Assembly (NCBI RefSeq): GCF_001191005.1
Contig: NZ_CP012201.1
Span: 3,286,001 to 3,350,000 of the forward strand
Source: Massilia sp. NR 4-1
Lineage (GTDB): Bacteria > Pseudomonadota > Gammaproteobacteria > Burkholderiales > Burkholderiaceae_D
Direction: 5' to 3'
Length of the DNA: 64,000 bases
Shown here one piece after another: positions 27,424 through 35,903 of the stretch. The stretch's first letter is position 1, and each line of letters begins with the position of its first letter. A program made the translations under genes and the position numbers. The notes below the pieces were generated by a model, which was not told where the DNA came from, did no database searches, and was given only the letters and a program-made list of their open reading frames with translations.

Positions 27424-28131
27424 GTGACCGAACCTAAATCGCTGGCCGACCGCATCGAAGACGCCCTGCCGCAGACCCAATGCACCAAATGCGGCTACCA
27501 GGGCTGCCGTCCGTACGCCGAAGCTATTGCCGCAGGCAGCGCCGAGATCAACCAATGCCCGCCGGGCGGCGCCGAAGGCGTGCAGCGCCTGTCGTCGATC
27601 ACCGGCCGCGCCGTCATCCCCATCAATCCCGTCAACGGCCTGGAACGGCCGCGCGCCGTGGCCTTCATCGACGAGTCGCTGTGCATCGGCTGTACGCTGT
27701 GCATCCAGGCCTGCCCGGTGGACGCCATCGTCGGCGCGGCCAAGCAGATGCACAGCATCGTGGCCGATCTGTGCACCGGCTGCGATCTGTGCGTGGCGCC
27801 CTGCCCGGTCGACTGCATCGTCATGTATCCGGTGACGGAAACCAGCGGCTGGGCCGCCTGGAGCCAGGCCGATGCCGAATCGGCGCGCGCGCGCCACGAC
27901 TTCCGCGCGGCGCGCCTGCAGCGCGAGCGCGAGGAAAACGATGCGCGCCTGGCCGCCAAGGCCGTCGCCAAGCTGGCGGCGGTGGACCGTCTCAGCCCGG
28001 AGAACGAGGCCGAGCAGGCCGAGAAGGAACGCAAGCGCGCCATCATCGCCGCCGCCATGGAACGCGCGCGCCTGAAAGCCGAAGCCGCCAAGGCCGAGAA
28101 GGCCGCCCAAGAGGACAAGAACCAAGAATGA
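27424..28131 (+). CDS. rsxB: RnfB/RsxB-like ferredoxin-type electron transfer protein
   Basis: This 235-residue protein carries an N-terminal Fe-S binding domain with CTKCGYQGCRPYAEAI and a distal C. Two [4Fe-4S] motifs follow: CIGCTLCIQACPVDAI and CTGCDLCVAPCPVDCI. The C-terminal third is a charged, Ala-rich helical tail. The membrane anchor of full RnfB and all other rnf genes are absent here, which is the usual betaproteobacterial stand-alone form next to nth. The start is GTG at 27424. Its stop overlaps the nth start (ATGA). Confidence 0.9.
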   Translation: MTEPKSLADRIEDALPQTQCTKCGYQGCRPYAEAIAAGSAEINQCPPGGAEGVQRLSSITGRAVIPINPVNGLERPRAVAFIDESLCIGCTLCIQACPVDAIVGAAKQMHSIVADLCTGCDLCVAPCPVDCIVMYPVTETSGWAAWSQADAESARARHDFRAARLQREREENDARLAAKAVAKLAAVDRLSPENEAEQAEKERKRAIIAAAMERARLKAEAAKAEKAAQEDKNQE

Positions 28132-28775
28132 ACGCAGCCAAACGCTACGAAATTTTCCGCCGCCTGCGCGAGGCGAATCCCTCCCCCAAGACCGAACTGG
28201 AATATACGACGCCGTTTGAGCTGCTGATTTCCGTGCTGCTGTCGGCGCAGGCCACCGACGTGGGCGTGAACAAGGCCACGCGCCGCCTGTATCCGGTGGC
28301 GAACACGCCGGCCAAGATCCTGGCGCTGGGGATCGATGAGCTGATGAGCTATATCCAGACCATCGGCCTGTATAAGACCAAGGCCAAGAACGTGATGGCG
28401 ACCTGCCAGATCCTGCTCGACAAGCATGGCGGCGAAGTGCCGCGCACGCGCGAAGAGCTGGTGGAACTGCCCGGCGTGGGCCGCAAGACGGCCAATGTGG
28501 TGCTCAACACGGCCTTCGGCGAGCTGGCGATGGCGGTGGATACGCATATCTTCCGCGTCTCGAACCGCACCGGCATCGCGCCCGGCAAGAACGTCGACAT
28601 CGTGGAAGAGAAGCTGATGAAGTTCGTGCCCAAGGAATTCCTGCTCGACGCCCACCACTGGCTGATCCTGCACGGCCGCTACACCTGCGTGGCGCGCAAG
28701 CCGCAGTGCTGGAACTGCATCATCGCCGACCTGTGCGAATTCAAGGGCAAGACGCCGACACCGGCCAACGCCTGA
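28128..28775 (+). CDS. nth: Endonuclease III
   Basis: This 215-residue DNA glycosylase/AP lyase removes oxidised pyrimidines in base excision repair. It has the helix-hairpin-helix ELPGVGRKTANVVLNTAFG with the catalytic Lys, the catalytic Asp in VDTHIFRVSNR, and the C-terminal [4Fe-4S] motif CVARKPQCWNCIIADLC. It is translationally coupled to rsxB; the upstream Fe-S protein may help keep its cluster in the right state (inference). Confidence 0.95.
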   Translation: MNAAKRYEIFRRLREANPSPKTELEYTTPFELLISVLLSAQATDVGVNKATRRLYPVANTPAKILALGIDELMSYIQTIGLYKTKAKNVMATCQILLDKHGGEVPRTREELVELPGVGRKTANVVLNTAFGELAMAVDTHIFRVSNRTGIAPGKNVDIVEEKLMKFVPKEFLLDAHHWLILHGRYTCVARKPQCWNCIIADLCEFKGKTPTPANA

Positions 28776-28878
28776 TTTTTACACCGCGTATAGACGCCGC
28801 CCCGCACTTTTTAGGCGGCGTTTACGCGGCTCTTGATAAGCTCATTCCTGTCTCTTCACCATCCAAGGGAGGAAATGA

Positions 28879-29178
28879 ATGGGCACCCTGTCACGCATCA
28901 TGCCGGCCGCGCGCCGGCCCGGCAAGCCATCTGTCGCAAAAGACGCGCGCCTGATTTCAATCATCGTCGGCGCGGAATCGATCACGGCCCTGCGCCGCGT
29001 AGCCTTCCATATCTGCGGCTGCCGTCTGGCTTCCATGCGCATCGAGAGTTGGGGCGAGGGGCAGATGCGCGCCAGCCTGTATTTGACGCGCGGCGACGAT
29101 GGCGGCATCGACGCGGCCCTGCGCCAGTATTTCCCCGACGCGCTGATACTGAGCGCGCCTGGCCAGCTGCCGCACTGA
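28879..29178 (+). CDS. Small hypothetical protein with ACT-like sequence
   Basis: This 99-residue protein is preceded by a strong GGGAGGAAATGA ribosome site, supporting that it is real. Residues 25-70 (RLISIIVGAESITALRRVAFHICGCRLASMRIESWGEGQMRASLYL) have the hydrophobic strand-helix-strand pattern of an ACT-type ligand-binding fold, but similarity is weak. The function is unknown. A small membrane protein gene follows after 8 nt. Confidence 0.55.
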   Translation: MGTLSRIMPAARRPGKPSVAKDARLISIIVGAESITALRRVAFHICGCRLASMRIESWGEGQMRASLYLTRGDDGGIDAALRQYFPDALILSAPGQLPH

Positions 29179-29186
29179 GGCCGGCC

Positions 29187-29348
29187 ATGGACAAGCACAC
29201 CCACCTGGCGGCGCCGGTGCGCCGCGCCGCAGCCCTGCGCCGCGCCCAACGCCAAGCGGCCAGCATGCGCCGTCTGGCCTGGGGCCTGGCCCTGGCTTCG
29301 CTGATGCTGGCCGTGGCGCTGCCGCTGGCCAGCGCAGGCCAGGCCTGA
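29187..29348 (+). CDS. Small membrane protein
   Basis: This 53-residue protein has a basic N-terminal half (VRRAAALRRAQRQAASMRRL) and one hydrophobic segment at its end (WGLALASLMLAVALPLASAG). GAGG precedes the ATG. It is probably co-transcribed with the 99-residue protein upstream. The function is unknown, and it could be spurious given its size. Confidence 0.45.
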   Translation: MDKHTHLAAPVRRAAALRRAQRQAASMRRLAWGLALASLMLAVALPLASAGQA

Positions 29349-29370
29349 GCGCTGGCCGCACCATCGCGGC

Positions 29371-30489
29371 TTAGAGCAGGACCAGATTGTCGCGGTGGAT
29401 CAGTTCCTGGCCTTCGACGAAGCCGAGGATGGCTTCGATCTCGGAGGACGGCTTGCGCATGATGCGGCGCGCTTCGGCACTGGTGTAGTTGCTCAGACCG
29501 CGCGCCACCGGCTGGCCGTCTTCGCCGATGCAGGTGATGACGGCGCCGCGTCCGAATTCGCCGCGCACTTCACTGACGCCGATCGGCAGCAGCGACTTGC
29601 CTTCCTTGCTCAGCTTTTGCACCGCGCCCGCGTCCAGCACCACCTGGCCGGCGGTGTGCAGGTGATCGGCCATCCACTGCTTGCGTGCGGTGAGGTGGCC
29701 GGTCTGCGCCGCCAGCTCGGTGCCGATCTCTTCGCCGCAGGCGAGACGGGTCAACACCTCGGCTTCGCGGCCGAAGGCGATCACGGTGTGCGCGCCGGAT
29801 TTGGCGGCGCGCTTGGCGGCCAGGATCTTGGTCAGCATACCGCCGCGGCCCAGGCTCGATCCGGCGCCGCCGGCCATCGCTTCCAGCGCGGGATCGCCGG
29901 CGCGGCCATTGGTAATCAGGTAGGCCGCAGGGTCTTTGCGCGGGTCGGCGCTGAACAGGCCGCGCTGGTCGGTCAGGATGATCAGCGCATCGGCTTCGAT
30001 CAGGTTGGCGACCAGGGCGCCCAGGGTATCGTTATCGCCGAACTTGATCTCGTCGGTGACGACGGTGTCGTTCTCGTTGATGATGGGGACCACGCCCAGG
30101 CGCAGCAAGGTGGTCAGCGTGGAGCGCGCATTCAGATAGCGTTCGCGGTCGGCCAGGTCGGCGTGCGTCAGCAGCACCTGCGCCGTGCCGATCTGGTGGG
30201 CGCGGAAACTGGTTTCGTAAATCTGGGCCAGGCCCATTTGGCCGACGGCGGCGCAGGCCTGCAATTCGTGGATATCGGTCGGGCGCTGCTCGAAGCCCAG
30301 GCGCAGCATGCCTTCGGCAATCGCGCCCGAGCTGACCAGCACGACTTCCTTGCCGAGGGCGCGCAGCGCGGCAATCTGCGCGGCCCAGCGCGCGATGGCG
30401 GCGTGGTCCAGGCCACGGCCATCGTTGGTCACCAGCGAGGAACCCACTTTCACGATGATGCGGGTAGCTTCTTGAATCAGGGATGTCAT
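29371..30489 (-). CDS. proB: Glutamate 5-kinase
   Basis: This 372-residue enzyme catalyses the first step of proline synthesis (glutamate + ATP to glutamyl-5-phosphate). The amino-acid kinase domain starts IIVKVGSSLVTNDGRGLD and includes VPIINENDTVVTDEIKFGDNDTLGALVANL and SLGRGGMLTKILAAKRAAKSG. A C-terminal PUA domain (about residue 280 onward) is present. Its place after obgE is the common betaproteobacterial arrangement. Confidence 0.96.
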   Translation of the reverse strand: MTSLIQEATRIIVKVGSSLVTNDGRGLDHAAIARWAAQIAALRALGKEVVLVSSGAIAEGMLRLGFEQRPTDIHELQACAAVGQMGLAQIYETSFRAHQIGTAQVLLTHADLADRERYLNARSTLTTLLRLGVVPIINENDTVVTDEIKFGDNDTLGALVANLIEADALIILTDQRGLFSADPRKDPAAYLITNGRAGDPALEAMAGGAGSSLGRGGMLTKILAAKRAAKSGAHTVIAFGREAEVLTRLACGEEIGTELAAQTGHLTARKQWMADHLHTAGQVVLDAGAVQKLSKEGKSLLPIGVSEVRGEFGRGAVITCIGEDGQPVARGLSNYTSAEARRIMRKPSSEIEAILGFVEGQELIHRDNLVLL

Positions 30490-30541
30490 GTGCGGCGTTT
30501 CTCGTTAAAGGGGACGATAAAACTTGCGATGCGCTGGAGCC

Positions 30542-30583
30542 GGAAAAGCAAACGGCATAAGCGATGAGATCGATTATGCCGTT
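30542..30583 (-). terminator. Probable terminator after obgE
   Basis: The inverted repeat AACGGCATAA (30551-30560) / TTATGCCGTT (30574-30583) is followed on the minus strand by a T-rich stretch. It separates obgE from proB. Confidence 0.6.
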
Positions 30584-30618
30584 GCTGAAGAATTAAATGA
30601 AGAGGGAGACTCGAAGAA

Positions 30619-31728
30619 TCAGTCCAGAACCTTGAAACGTGGATCATCCGGATCGATGGACGAGATGCCGCGCGCTTCCTCGGTCATCTGCGTTTCTTCG
30701 GAACGCTGCTCGCTATGGCGCTTCTCTTCCAGATATTTGTAGATCGCGTTCACCAGGTCTTGCGTGCCTTCGTGGCTCAGGGCCGAAATCTCGAAGACCG
30801 GACCCTTGAAGCCCATCTTCTTGACGAAGTCCTTGACCTTCTTGGCGCGTTCTTCGGCCGGCACCACATCCAGCTTGTTCAGCACCAGCCAGCGCGGCTT
30901 CTCGCCCAGCGCCGGATCGTACTTCTGCAATTCCTTGACCAGGGCCTTGGCTTCCTTGACCGGGTCCACGGTCGCCTCGAACGGCGCCAGGTCCACGATA
31001 TGCAGCAGCAGGCCGGTGCGCGACAGGTGACGCAGGAACTGGTGGCCCAGGCCGGCGCCTTCGGCCGCACCTTCGATCAGGCCTGGAATGTCGGCGATCA
31101 CGAAGCTCTTCTCGTGCGAAACGCGGACCACGCCCAGGTTCGGGTGCAGGGTGGTGAACGGGTAATCGGCAATCTTCGGACGCGCATTCGACACGGCCGT
31201 GATGAAGGTGGACTTGCCCGCATTCGGCATGCCCAGCAGACCCACGTCGGCCAGGATCTTCAACTCCAGGCGCAGTTCGCGGCGTTCGCCTTCCTTGCCT
31301 TCGGTCTTTTGACGCGGCGCACGGTTAGTCGACGTCTTGAAGTGAATATTGCCCCAGCCGCCCTCGCCGCCCTTGGCCAGCATTTCGGTCTGACCGTGCT
31401 CGGTCATGTCGGCGATGATTTCGCCCGACACTTCGTCGATGATCAGCGTGCCGACCGGCATGCGCAGCACGACATCGTCGGCGCCCTTGCCATAGCAGTC
31501 GGAACCGCGGCCGGACTCGCCGTCCTTAGCGCGGTGCATCTTCGAAAAGCGGTAGTCGACCAGCGTGTTGACGTTGCGGTCGGCTACGGCCCAGATGGTG
31601 CCGCCCTTGCCGCCGTCGCCGCCGTCCGGGCCGCCGAAGGGTCTAAATTTTTCACGGCAAAAAGAGGCGCAGCCATTGCCGCCGTTGCCGGCGATGACTT
31701 CAATTCTTGCTTCGTCGATAAACTTCAT
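30619..31728 (-). CDS. obgE: Obg GTPase (ribosome assembly)
   Basis: This 369-residue protein has the Gly-rich Obg fold (FIDEARIEVIAGNGGNGCASF, FGGPDGGDGGKGG) and then a G domain with GMPNAGKSTF (G1), DIPGLIEGA (G3) and NKLD (G4). It acts in 50S ribosomal subunit maturation and stress control. The acidic C-terminal tail (about residues 335-369) is short. It forms the conserved rplU-rpmA-obgE block. Confidence 0.97.
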   Translation of the reverse strand: MKFIDEARIEVIAGNGGNGCASFCREKFRPFGGPDGGDGGKGGTIWAVADRNVNTLVDYRFSKMHRAKDGESGRGSDCYGKGADDVVLRMPVGTLIIDEVSGEIIADMTEHGQTEMLAKGGEGGWGNIHFKTSTNRAPRQKTEGKEGERRELRLELKILADVGLLGMPNAGKSTFITAVSNARPKIADYPFTTLHPNLGVVRVSHEKSFVIADIPGLIEGAAEGAGLGHQFLRHLSRTGLLLHIVDLAPFEATVDPVKEAKALVKELQKYDPALGEKPRWLVLNKLDVVPAEERAKKVKDFVKKMGFKGPVFEISALSHEGTQDLVNAIYKYLEEKRHSEQRSEETQMTEEARGISSIDPDDPRFKVLD

Positions 31729-31748
31729 AATGTGCCGCCATAAAACTA

Positions 31749-31777
31749 AAAAGGCTCTACCGCTGGCAGAGCCTTTC
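31749..31777 (-). terminator. Terminator or attenuator between rpmA and obgE
   Basis: Stem AAAGGCTCT (31750-31758) pairs with AGAGCCTTT (31768-31776); on the minus strand T-rich sequence follows. It may partly terminate the abundant ribosomal-protein transcript ahead of obgE. Confidence 0.75.
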
Positions 31778-31817
31778 GATTGAAGGCTTGCGCCTTACTG
31801 TGCGTGGTAGCCTGCGC

Positions 31818-32081
31818 TTAAGCAGCAGCGGCTACGACGGTGACAAACTTGTGGTTGCCAGCGCCTTTGGTCACGAACTTCACAACGCCGTCCACCAGAG
31901 CGAACAGGGTGTGGTCCTTGCCGGTGCCTACGCCTTCGCCAGCGCGCACTGGGGTGCCACGTTGACGAATGATGATGCCGCCAGCATTGATCTTTTGGCC
32001 GCCGTAAACCTTAACGCCCAGGCGTTTTGATTCTGAGTCACGGCCGTTGCGGGTAGTGCCGCCGCCTTTTTTGTGTGCCAT
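31818..32081 (-). CDS. rpmA: 50S ribosomal protein L27
   Basis: This 87-residue protein begins MAHKKGGGTTRNGRDSESKRLGVK, the invariant L27 start, and contains GGIIIRQRGTPVRAGEGVG. L27 lies near the peptidyl-transferase centre. It is 42 nt downstream of rplU. Confidence 0.98.
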   Translation of the reverse strand: MAHKKGGGTTRNGRDSESKRLGVKVYGGQKINAGGIIIRQRGTPVRAGEGVGTGKDHTLFALVDGVVKFVTKGAGNHKFVTVVAAAA

Positions 32082-32123
32082 TTAATTACTCCTTAGATAG
32101 CTGTAAATTCGGGCAAGCAGCGC

Positions 32124-32435
32124 TTAGCCGTTGATCGAAACGATTTGGATTTCGGTGTAGTTCTGACGGTGACCTTGATGCTTCTGGTAGTGCTTACGAC
32201 GACGCATCTTGAAGATTTTCACCTTGTCGTGACGACCTTGGGAAACCACTTTCACCAGAACCTTTGCACCTTCAACCAGTGGGGCACCAAACTTGATGGT
32301 GTCGCCCGCGCCAACGGCGAGAACTTGATCGATGGTGAGTTCGGAACCAATGTCAGCAGGTATCTGTTCTACTTTGAGTTTTTCGCCAGCGACAACTTTG
32401 TACTGTTTGCCACCGGTTTTTATGACCGCGTACAT
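32124..32435 (-). CDS. rplU: 50S ribosomal protein L21
   Basis: This 103-residue protein starts MYAVIKTGGKQYKVVAGEKLKVEQ and ends with the RRKHYQKHQGHRQNYTEIQI motif of L21. GAGG sits 8-11 nt before the ATG at 32435, so the longer upstream frame is not used. It is first in the rplU-rpmA-obgE block. Confidence 0.98.
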   Translation of the reverse strand: MYAVIKTGGKQYKVVAGEKLKVEQIPADIGSELTIDQVLAVGAGDTIKFGAPLVEGAKVLVKVVSQGRHDKVKIFKMRRRKHYQKHQGHRQNYTEIQIVSING

Positions 32436-32516
32436 GATTTGAAACCTCATCAAATGTTAAGAAAATCCCCCTGTCTCGACACCCGGCAGAGCTGGGCGGA
32501 AAAGGGAGAACCAACG

Positions 32517-32545
32517 ATTATACATGGCTTCGGATTTTCCGTCAA
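32517..32545 (-). promoter_or_regulatory. Sigma-70 promoter of rplU
   Basis: On the minus strand, TTGACG (32540-32545) and TATAAT (32517-32522) are separated by exactly 17 bp. This near-consensus promoter lies about 80 bp upstream of rplU. Confidence 0.85.
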
Positions 32546-32594
32546 AAACTATTCACAAAGCCTGCCGCTCGTGGTATGTCGGCAACGCATGGCG

Positions 32595-32600
32595 TATAAT
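32595..32600 (+). promoter_or_regulatory. Consensus -10 element for ispB
   Basis: TATAAT on the + strand lies 35 bp before the ispB start; the -35 region is weak. It is divergent from the rplU promoter. Confidence 0.55.
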
Positions 32601-32635
32601 CGCGGCACCTAATATTCGTCCATCGCAGGTTCGCC

Positions 32636-33625
32636 TTGTCCGCCGCTACCCAAACCTCCACCCAGAACAACATCACCAGCACCATCGCCGCCGATATGGA
32701 CGCGGTCAACGTGGTGATCCGCCAGCGCCTCCACTCCGAAGTCGCGCTGGTCAACCAGATCGCAGAGTACATCATCAGCGCCGGCGGCAAACGCATCCGG
32801 CCGGTGCTGGTGCTGCTGGTGGCCAACGCCTACGCCTACAAGGGCGAGGCGCACCACGAGCTGGCGGCCGTTGTGGAATTCATCCACACCGCGACCCTGC
32901 TGCACGACGACGTGGTGGACGAATCCTCGATGCGGCGCGGCCGCCAGACCGCCAACGCGCTGTTCGGCAATGCCGCCTCGGTGCTGGTGGGCGACTTCCT
33001 GTACTCGCGCTCCTTCCAGATGATGGTGTCGCTGAATAATATGCGCGTGATGCAGATCCTGTCGGACGCCACCAATGTGATCGCCGAGGGCGAAGTGCTG
33101 CAGCTGCTGAATATGCACGACCCGGACGTGAGCCGCGAACGCTATCTGCAGGTGATCCGCTCCAAGACCGCCAAGCTGTTCGAAGCGGCGGCCGAACTGG
33201 GCGCCCTGGTCGCCGGCGCCAACGACTCGCAAATCGCCGCCGCCGGCGAATACGGCCGCTCGCTGGGCACCGCCTTCCAGCTGATCGACGATGTGCTGGA
33301 CTATGCCGGCGACGCCGCCGAAATCGGCAAGAACGTGGGCGACGACCTGCGCGAAGGCAAACCGACCCTGCCGCTGATCTATCTGATGGAAAACGGCACG
33401 TCGGAGCAACGCGAACTGGTGCGCTCCTGCATCGAAAACGGCGACGAGCAGCACTTCGACACCATCCTGGCCGCCGTCACCAGCAGCGGCGCCCTCGATT
33501 ACACGCGCCGCGAAGCTGAAGTGGCCGCCCAGCGCGCCATCGACGCCATCGCCGACCTGCCGGACAGCCAGTACAAACAATCCCTGCTGCAACTGGCGCA
33601 CTTCGCGGTCGACCGCAAGCACTGA
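32636..33625 (+). CDS. ispB: Polyprenyl (octaprenyl) diphosphate synthase
   Basis: This 329-residue trans-prenyltransferase makes the side chain of ubiquinone. Both Asp-rich motifs are present: LLHDDVVDESSMRRG (first) and LIDDVLDYAGD (second), along with GGKRIRPVLVLL. The start is TTG at 32636. Placement divergent from rplU is conserved in many proteobacteria. Chain length (C40 versus other) cannot be fixed by eye. Confidence 0.93.
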   Translation: MSAATQTSTQNNITSTIAADMDAVNVVIRQRLHSEVALVNQIAEYIISAGGKRIRPVLVLLVANAYAYKGEAHHELAAVVEFIHTATLLHDDVVDESSMRRGRQTANALFGNAASVLVGDFLYSRSFQMMVSLNNMRVMQILSDATNVIAEGEVLQLLNMHDPDVSRERYLQVIRSKTAKLFEAAAELGALVAGANDSQIAAAGEYGRSLGTAFQLIDDVLDYAGDAAEIGKNVGDDLREGKPTLPLIYLMENGTSEQRELVRSCIENGDEQHFDTILAAVTSSGALDYTRREAEVAAQRAIDAIADLPDSQYKQSLLQLAHFAVDRKH

Positions 33626-33647
33626 GCAGCTTCATTCAGCTACCAAG

Positions 33648-33680
33648 CAAAACGGCGCCTCAGGCGCCGTTTGTTTTTAC
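33648..33680. terminator. Bidirectional terminator
   Basis: Stem AAACGGCGCC (33650-33659) and GGCGCCGTTT (33663-33672) surround a TCA loop, with T residues after, between convergent ispB and the ArsC-like gene. Confidence 0.88.
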
Positions 33681-34024
33681 AGGATCTCTTTCACAATCTC
33701 GGGCGGACGGCACAGGCGCACGCCCTTCTCCGTCACCACGAAGGGACGATTGATCAGTTCCGGATGCGCCATCATGGCGTCCACCAGCTGCTCGTCGGAC
33801 AGGGAGGGGTCGGCCAGGCCGAGCTGTTCATAGATTTCGCCCTTGTCGCGCATGGCGCCACGCGCTGTCAGCCCGGCGCGGTCGATCAAATCGACCAGGA
33901 TGGCGCGGGTGGGCGGGGTTTTCAGGTATTCGATGATTTCCGGCTCGACACCCGCTTCGCGGATCAAGGCCAGGGCACCGCGCGAGTTGCTGCAGGCGTT
34001 GTTGTGGTAAATGGTGATGGTCAT
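33677..34024 (-). CDS. arsC: ArsC-family (glutaredoxin-dependent) reductase
   Basis: This 115-residue thioredoxin-fold protein matches glutaredoxin-linked arsenate reductase. The start MTITIYHNNACSNSRGALALI holds the reactive Cys, and VVTEKGVRLCRPPEIVKEIL is the usual ending. GGGGAG precedes the ATG at 34024, excluding the longer frame. There are no other ars genes around, so the in vivo substrate may not be arsenate. Confidence 0.85.
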   Translation of the reverse strand: MTITIYHNNACSNSRGALALIREAGVEPEIIEYLKTPPTRAILVDLIDRAGLTARGAMRDKGEIYEQLGLADPSLSDEQLVDAMMAHPELINRPFVVTEKGVRLCRPPEIVKEIL

Positions 34025-34156
34025 GGTGCTCCCCTTTTTCTGTGCCGAAGATAATAGGCAAAGCCGTCGGGGGACGCAAGTTTTGATCTGGCGCAAACTT
34101 CTTATTTGATATAGTTGATAAATACCTAAAGTTCTGCTTTAATAGGCCATCACCGT

Positions 34157-34233
34157 CGGGGTGTAGCTTAGCCCGGTAGAGCGCTACGTTCGGGACGTAG
34201 AGGCCGGAGGTTCGAATCCTCTCACCCCGACCA
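34157..34233 (+). tRNA. tRNA-Pro (anticodon CGG)
   Basis: A 77-nt cloverleaf: the acceptor arm CGGGGTG pairs with CACCCCG, the D-arm is AGCTTAGCCCGGTAGAGC, the anticodon stem is CTACG/CGTAG with loop TTCGGGA (anticodon CGG), and the T-arm contains GGTTCGAATCC. CCA is encoded. It stands at the border of the AT-richer accessory region. Confidence 0.96.
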
Positions 34234-34321
34234 GGATTCTGAGGACCGGCAACGCTACAAAAGCGTTTCGGCCTTCGTCAATATTGCCTACTCTGTCTAT
34301 AAGCCATCCGCAGCACTCTCT

Positions 34322-34834
34322 TCACCGCCGCAGCAGAATTCGCTTCAGCGACGGCTCCGCCTTTGTCCTATAGAGGATATCCGCAATTTTCCATTGCCCT
34401 GCAAGTCGCACAACGAGGAACTCAATTTCCCTTGCTTGGCCATTGGTTGGGTCTTTAAATCGGATTTGTACCTTACCTGAAGACTGCCGCTGCACTTCGA
34501 GATCAGTAATAACCGGATCCTGAGAGTCGAACAGAATATCGAAGTCGAGTAGGCATATACCATGCTCCTTGATCTGACAAATAGAATCGTGGATAAGCAA
34601 CTCAACCAGGGATGGGGCGAAATATCGCCTAAGCACGGCTTTGTCCTGATGCTGTAGAACCTCCCCAAACAATTCTCGTTGACTAGCAAAAGCCTGCCAC
34701 CCAAAATCTTTATAAAGGCGTGCGACAACCGATGCTTCCGTCTCGGCTGGCGCGGCGATTACTTGACCGCCCCAACCGAAAGCGGCCACGATCTCAACGC
34801 AAACCAACATTCGCTTAACGGCGGTACACCACAT
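34322..34834 (-). CDS. Exported protein, probable T6SS amidase immunity protein
   Basis: This protein of about 170 residues has a signal peptide (AVKRMLVCVEIVAAFGWGGQVIAAPA) and a mature domain with DFDILFDSQDPVITDLEVQ and REIEFLVVRLAGQWKIADILYR, resembling DUF3828-like periplasmic proteins. It follows an amidase-like gene directly (overlap of about 20 nt, or a 4-nt gap if the start is Met at 34810). A periplasmic location is right for an immunity protein guarding peptidoglycan. This role is inferred from position; it could also be a second effector or accessory factor. Confidence 0.55.
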   Translation of the reverse strand: MWCTAVKRMLVCVEIVAAFGWGGQVIAAPAETEASVVARLYKDFGWQAFASQRELFGEVLQHQDKAVLRRYFAPSLVELLIHDSICQIKEHGICLLDFDILFDSQDPVITDLEVQRQSSGKVQIRFKDPTNGQAREIEFLVVRLAGQWKIADILYRTKAEPSLKRILLRR

Positions 34835-35195
34835 ATTTTGGCCTCTCTTTGACGTAAGCAGGTCCAGGCCAAAAACCAGCCTGCACAAAATCAGAAATCC
34901 AGTTTTTTCCATCATAGGCGGCAATATGCCCTGCCTGGTTGCCATTCGCGGTCGGGTCCATCACGACGATATCGCCTTTCACGAAGGCATAGGTATCGGG
35001 CTGGCTCACGGTGATTGAATGAAAGCCGTTACGTATCAATAGATTTCCATACCGCTTCGCTTCGGCGGGATGGCCGGTCGTATCTGCACCGCCGGCCTCC
35101 AGTGCCTTGCGAACAAATGTCGCGCAACGGGCCTGGCTTCGATTTGCTGCATTACTGCGCAGGTGCTTGGCAAACTTGTCGGTATCGAATGGCAT
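34815..35195 (-). CDS. CHAP / NlpC-P60-like amidase, probable T6SS effector
   Basis: This 126-residue protein has a Cys-His layout of peptidoglycan amidases: SQARCATFVRKALEAGG with Cys24, KGDIVVMDPTANGNQAGHIAAYDG with His90, and an ending WISDFVQAGFWPGPAYVKERPKYVVYRR. It lacks a signal peptide, as expected for cargo carried by Hcp. It lies 12 nt downstream of hcp and is followed by a secreted protein gene, the classic tube-effector-immunity order. The target bond is unknown. Confidence 0.7.
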   Translation of the reverse strand: MPFDTDKFAKHLRSNAANRSQARCATFVRKALEAGGADTTGHPAEAKRYGNLLIRNGFHSITVSQPDTYAFVKGDIVVMDPTANGNQAGHIAAYDGKNWISDFVQAGFWPGPAYVKERPKYVVYRR

Positions 35196-35207
35196 GGCTA
35201 TCCCCGC

Positions 35208-35702
35208 TTATACAATCTTGTTCGTAGCCAGGTCCCAGCCGCCTACAGTATTACCGCCCAATCCCCCACTGATTTTCTGTTGGCTATATTTCCACTTGAT
35301 CATAGAGTACTTCAAATTGACGATCTCGCACAGGTAGGAATCCTCTCCTCCTAAGTGAGGCTTAACCAAGCCAATTAAGACATTTTCCAACTCAATCTCA
35401 AAGTATTTGATGCGACTACCATTGCCGTCGGCACGAAACATTTCAACTCGCGCACGTGGAATTGTTTTACCCATGGCACAGGTCTGGGCAAGAATCGGGG
35501 ACGATAGATCTGCCAGCTTGCTGAAGGAGATTTCGGAGAGGTCGGCACGTTCAACTGTATGTCCACCAGCGCTCGACGCAATCGTGCTGCGCGGTTGAAA
35601 AACGCCCCAGTGCACACCGGTTGCCTCAATCCAGCCTTTGTGGTTTTCGTCTCGTGACTCGCCAGCGATTCCTTCGATCTGGATGTAAATGTCGGTTGCC
35701 AT
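35208..35702 (-). CDS. hcp: Hcp-type type VI secretion tube protein
   Basis: This 164-residue protein starts MATDIYIQIEGIAGESRDENHKGWIE and has the Hcp1-family features VHWGVFQPRSTIASSAGGHTVERADLSEISFSKLAD and KIYFEIELENV-like strands. Hcp rings form the T6SS tube and chaperone small effectors. No other T6SS structural gene is in the window, so it is an orphan cassette that depends on a secretion apparatus elsewhere. The start at 35702 is preferred over an in-frame Met five codons upstream. Confidence 0.88.
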   Translation of the reverse strand: MATDIYIQIEGIAGESRDENHKGWIEATGVHWGVFQPRSTIASSAGGHTVERADLSEISFSKLADLSSPILAQTCAMGKTIPRARVEMFRADGNGSRIKYFEIELENVLIGLVKPHLGGEDSYLCEIVNLKYSMIKWKYSQQKISGGLGGNTVGGWDLATNKIV

Positions 35703-35903
35703 GCTAAGTACCTCCAATTCAAATCGTAGAGATACACTACCCCGACATGCCGTAGGGCAATTTGAGCAACGTCAACTGCCTAAGCAAACACCTTCAGTTC
35801 CTTTGCATACCCGGAACCGCGATACGCTGAAAGGTCCCAACCAAAAAATTAAGCCAGATCATCCTTGCGGAAGTCTGGCTTTTACATTACGGCAGATACG
35901 CGC

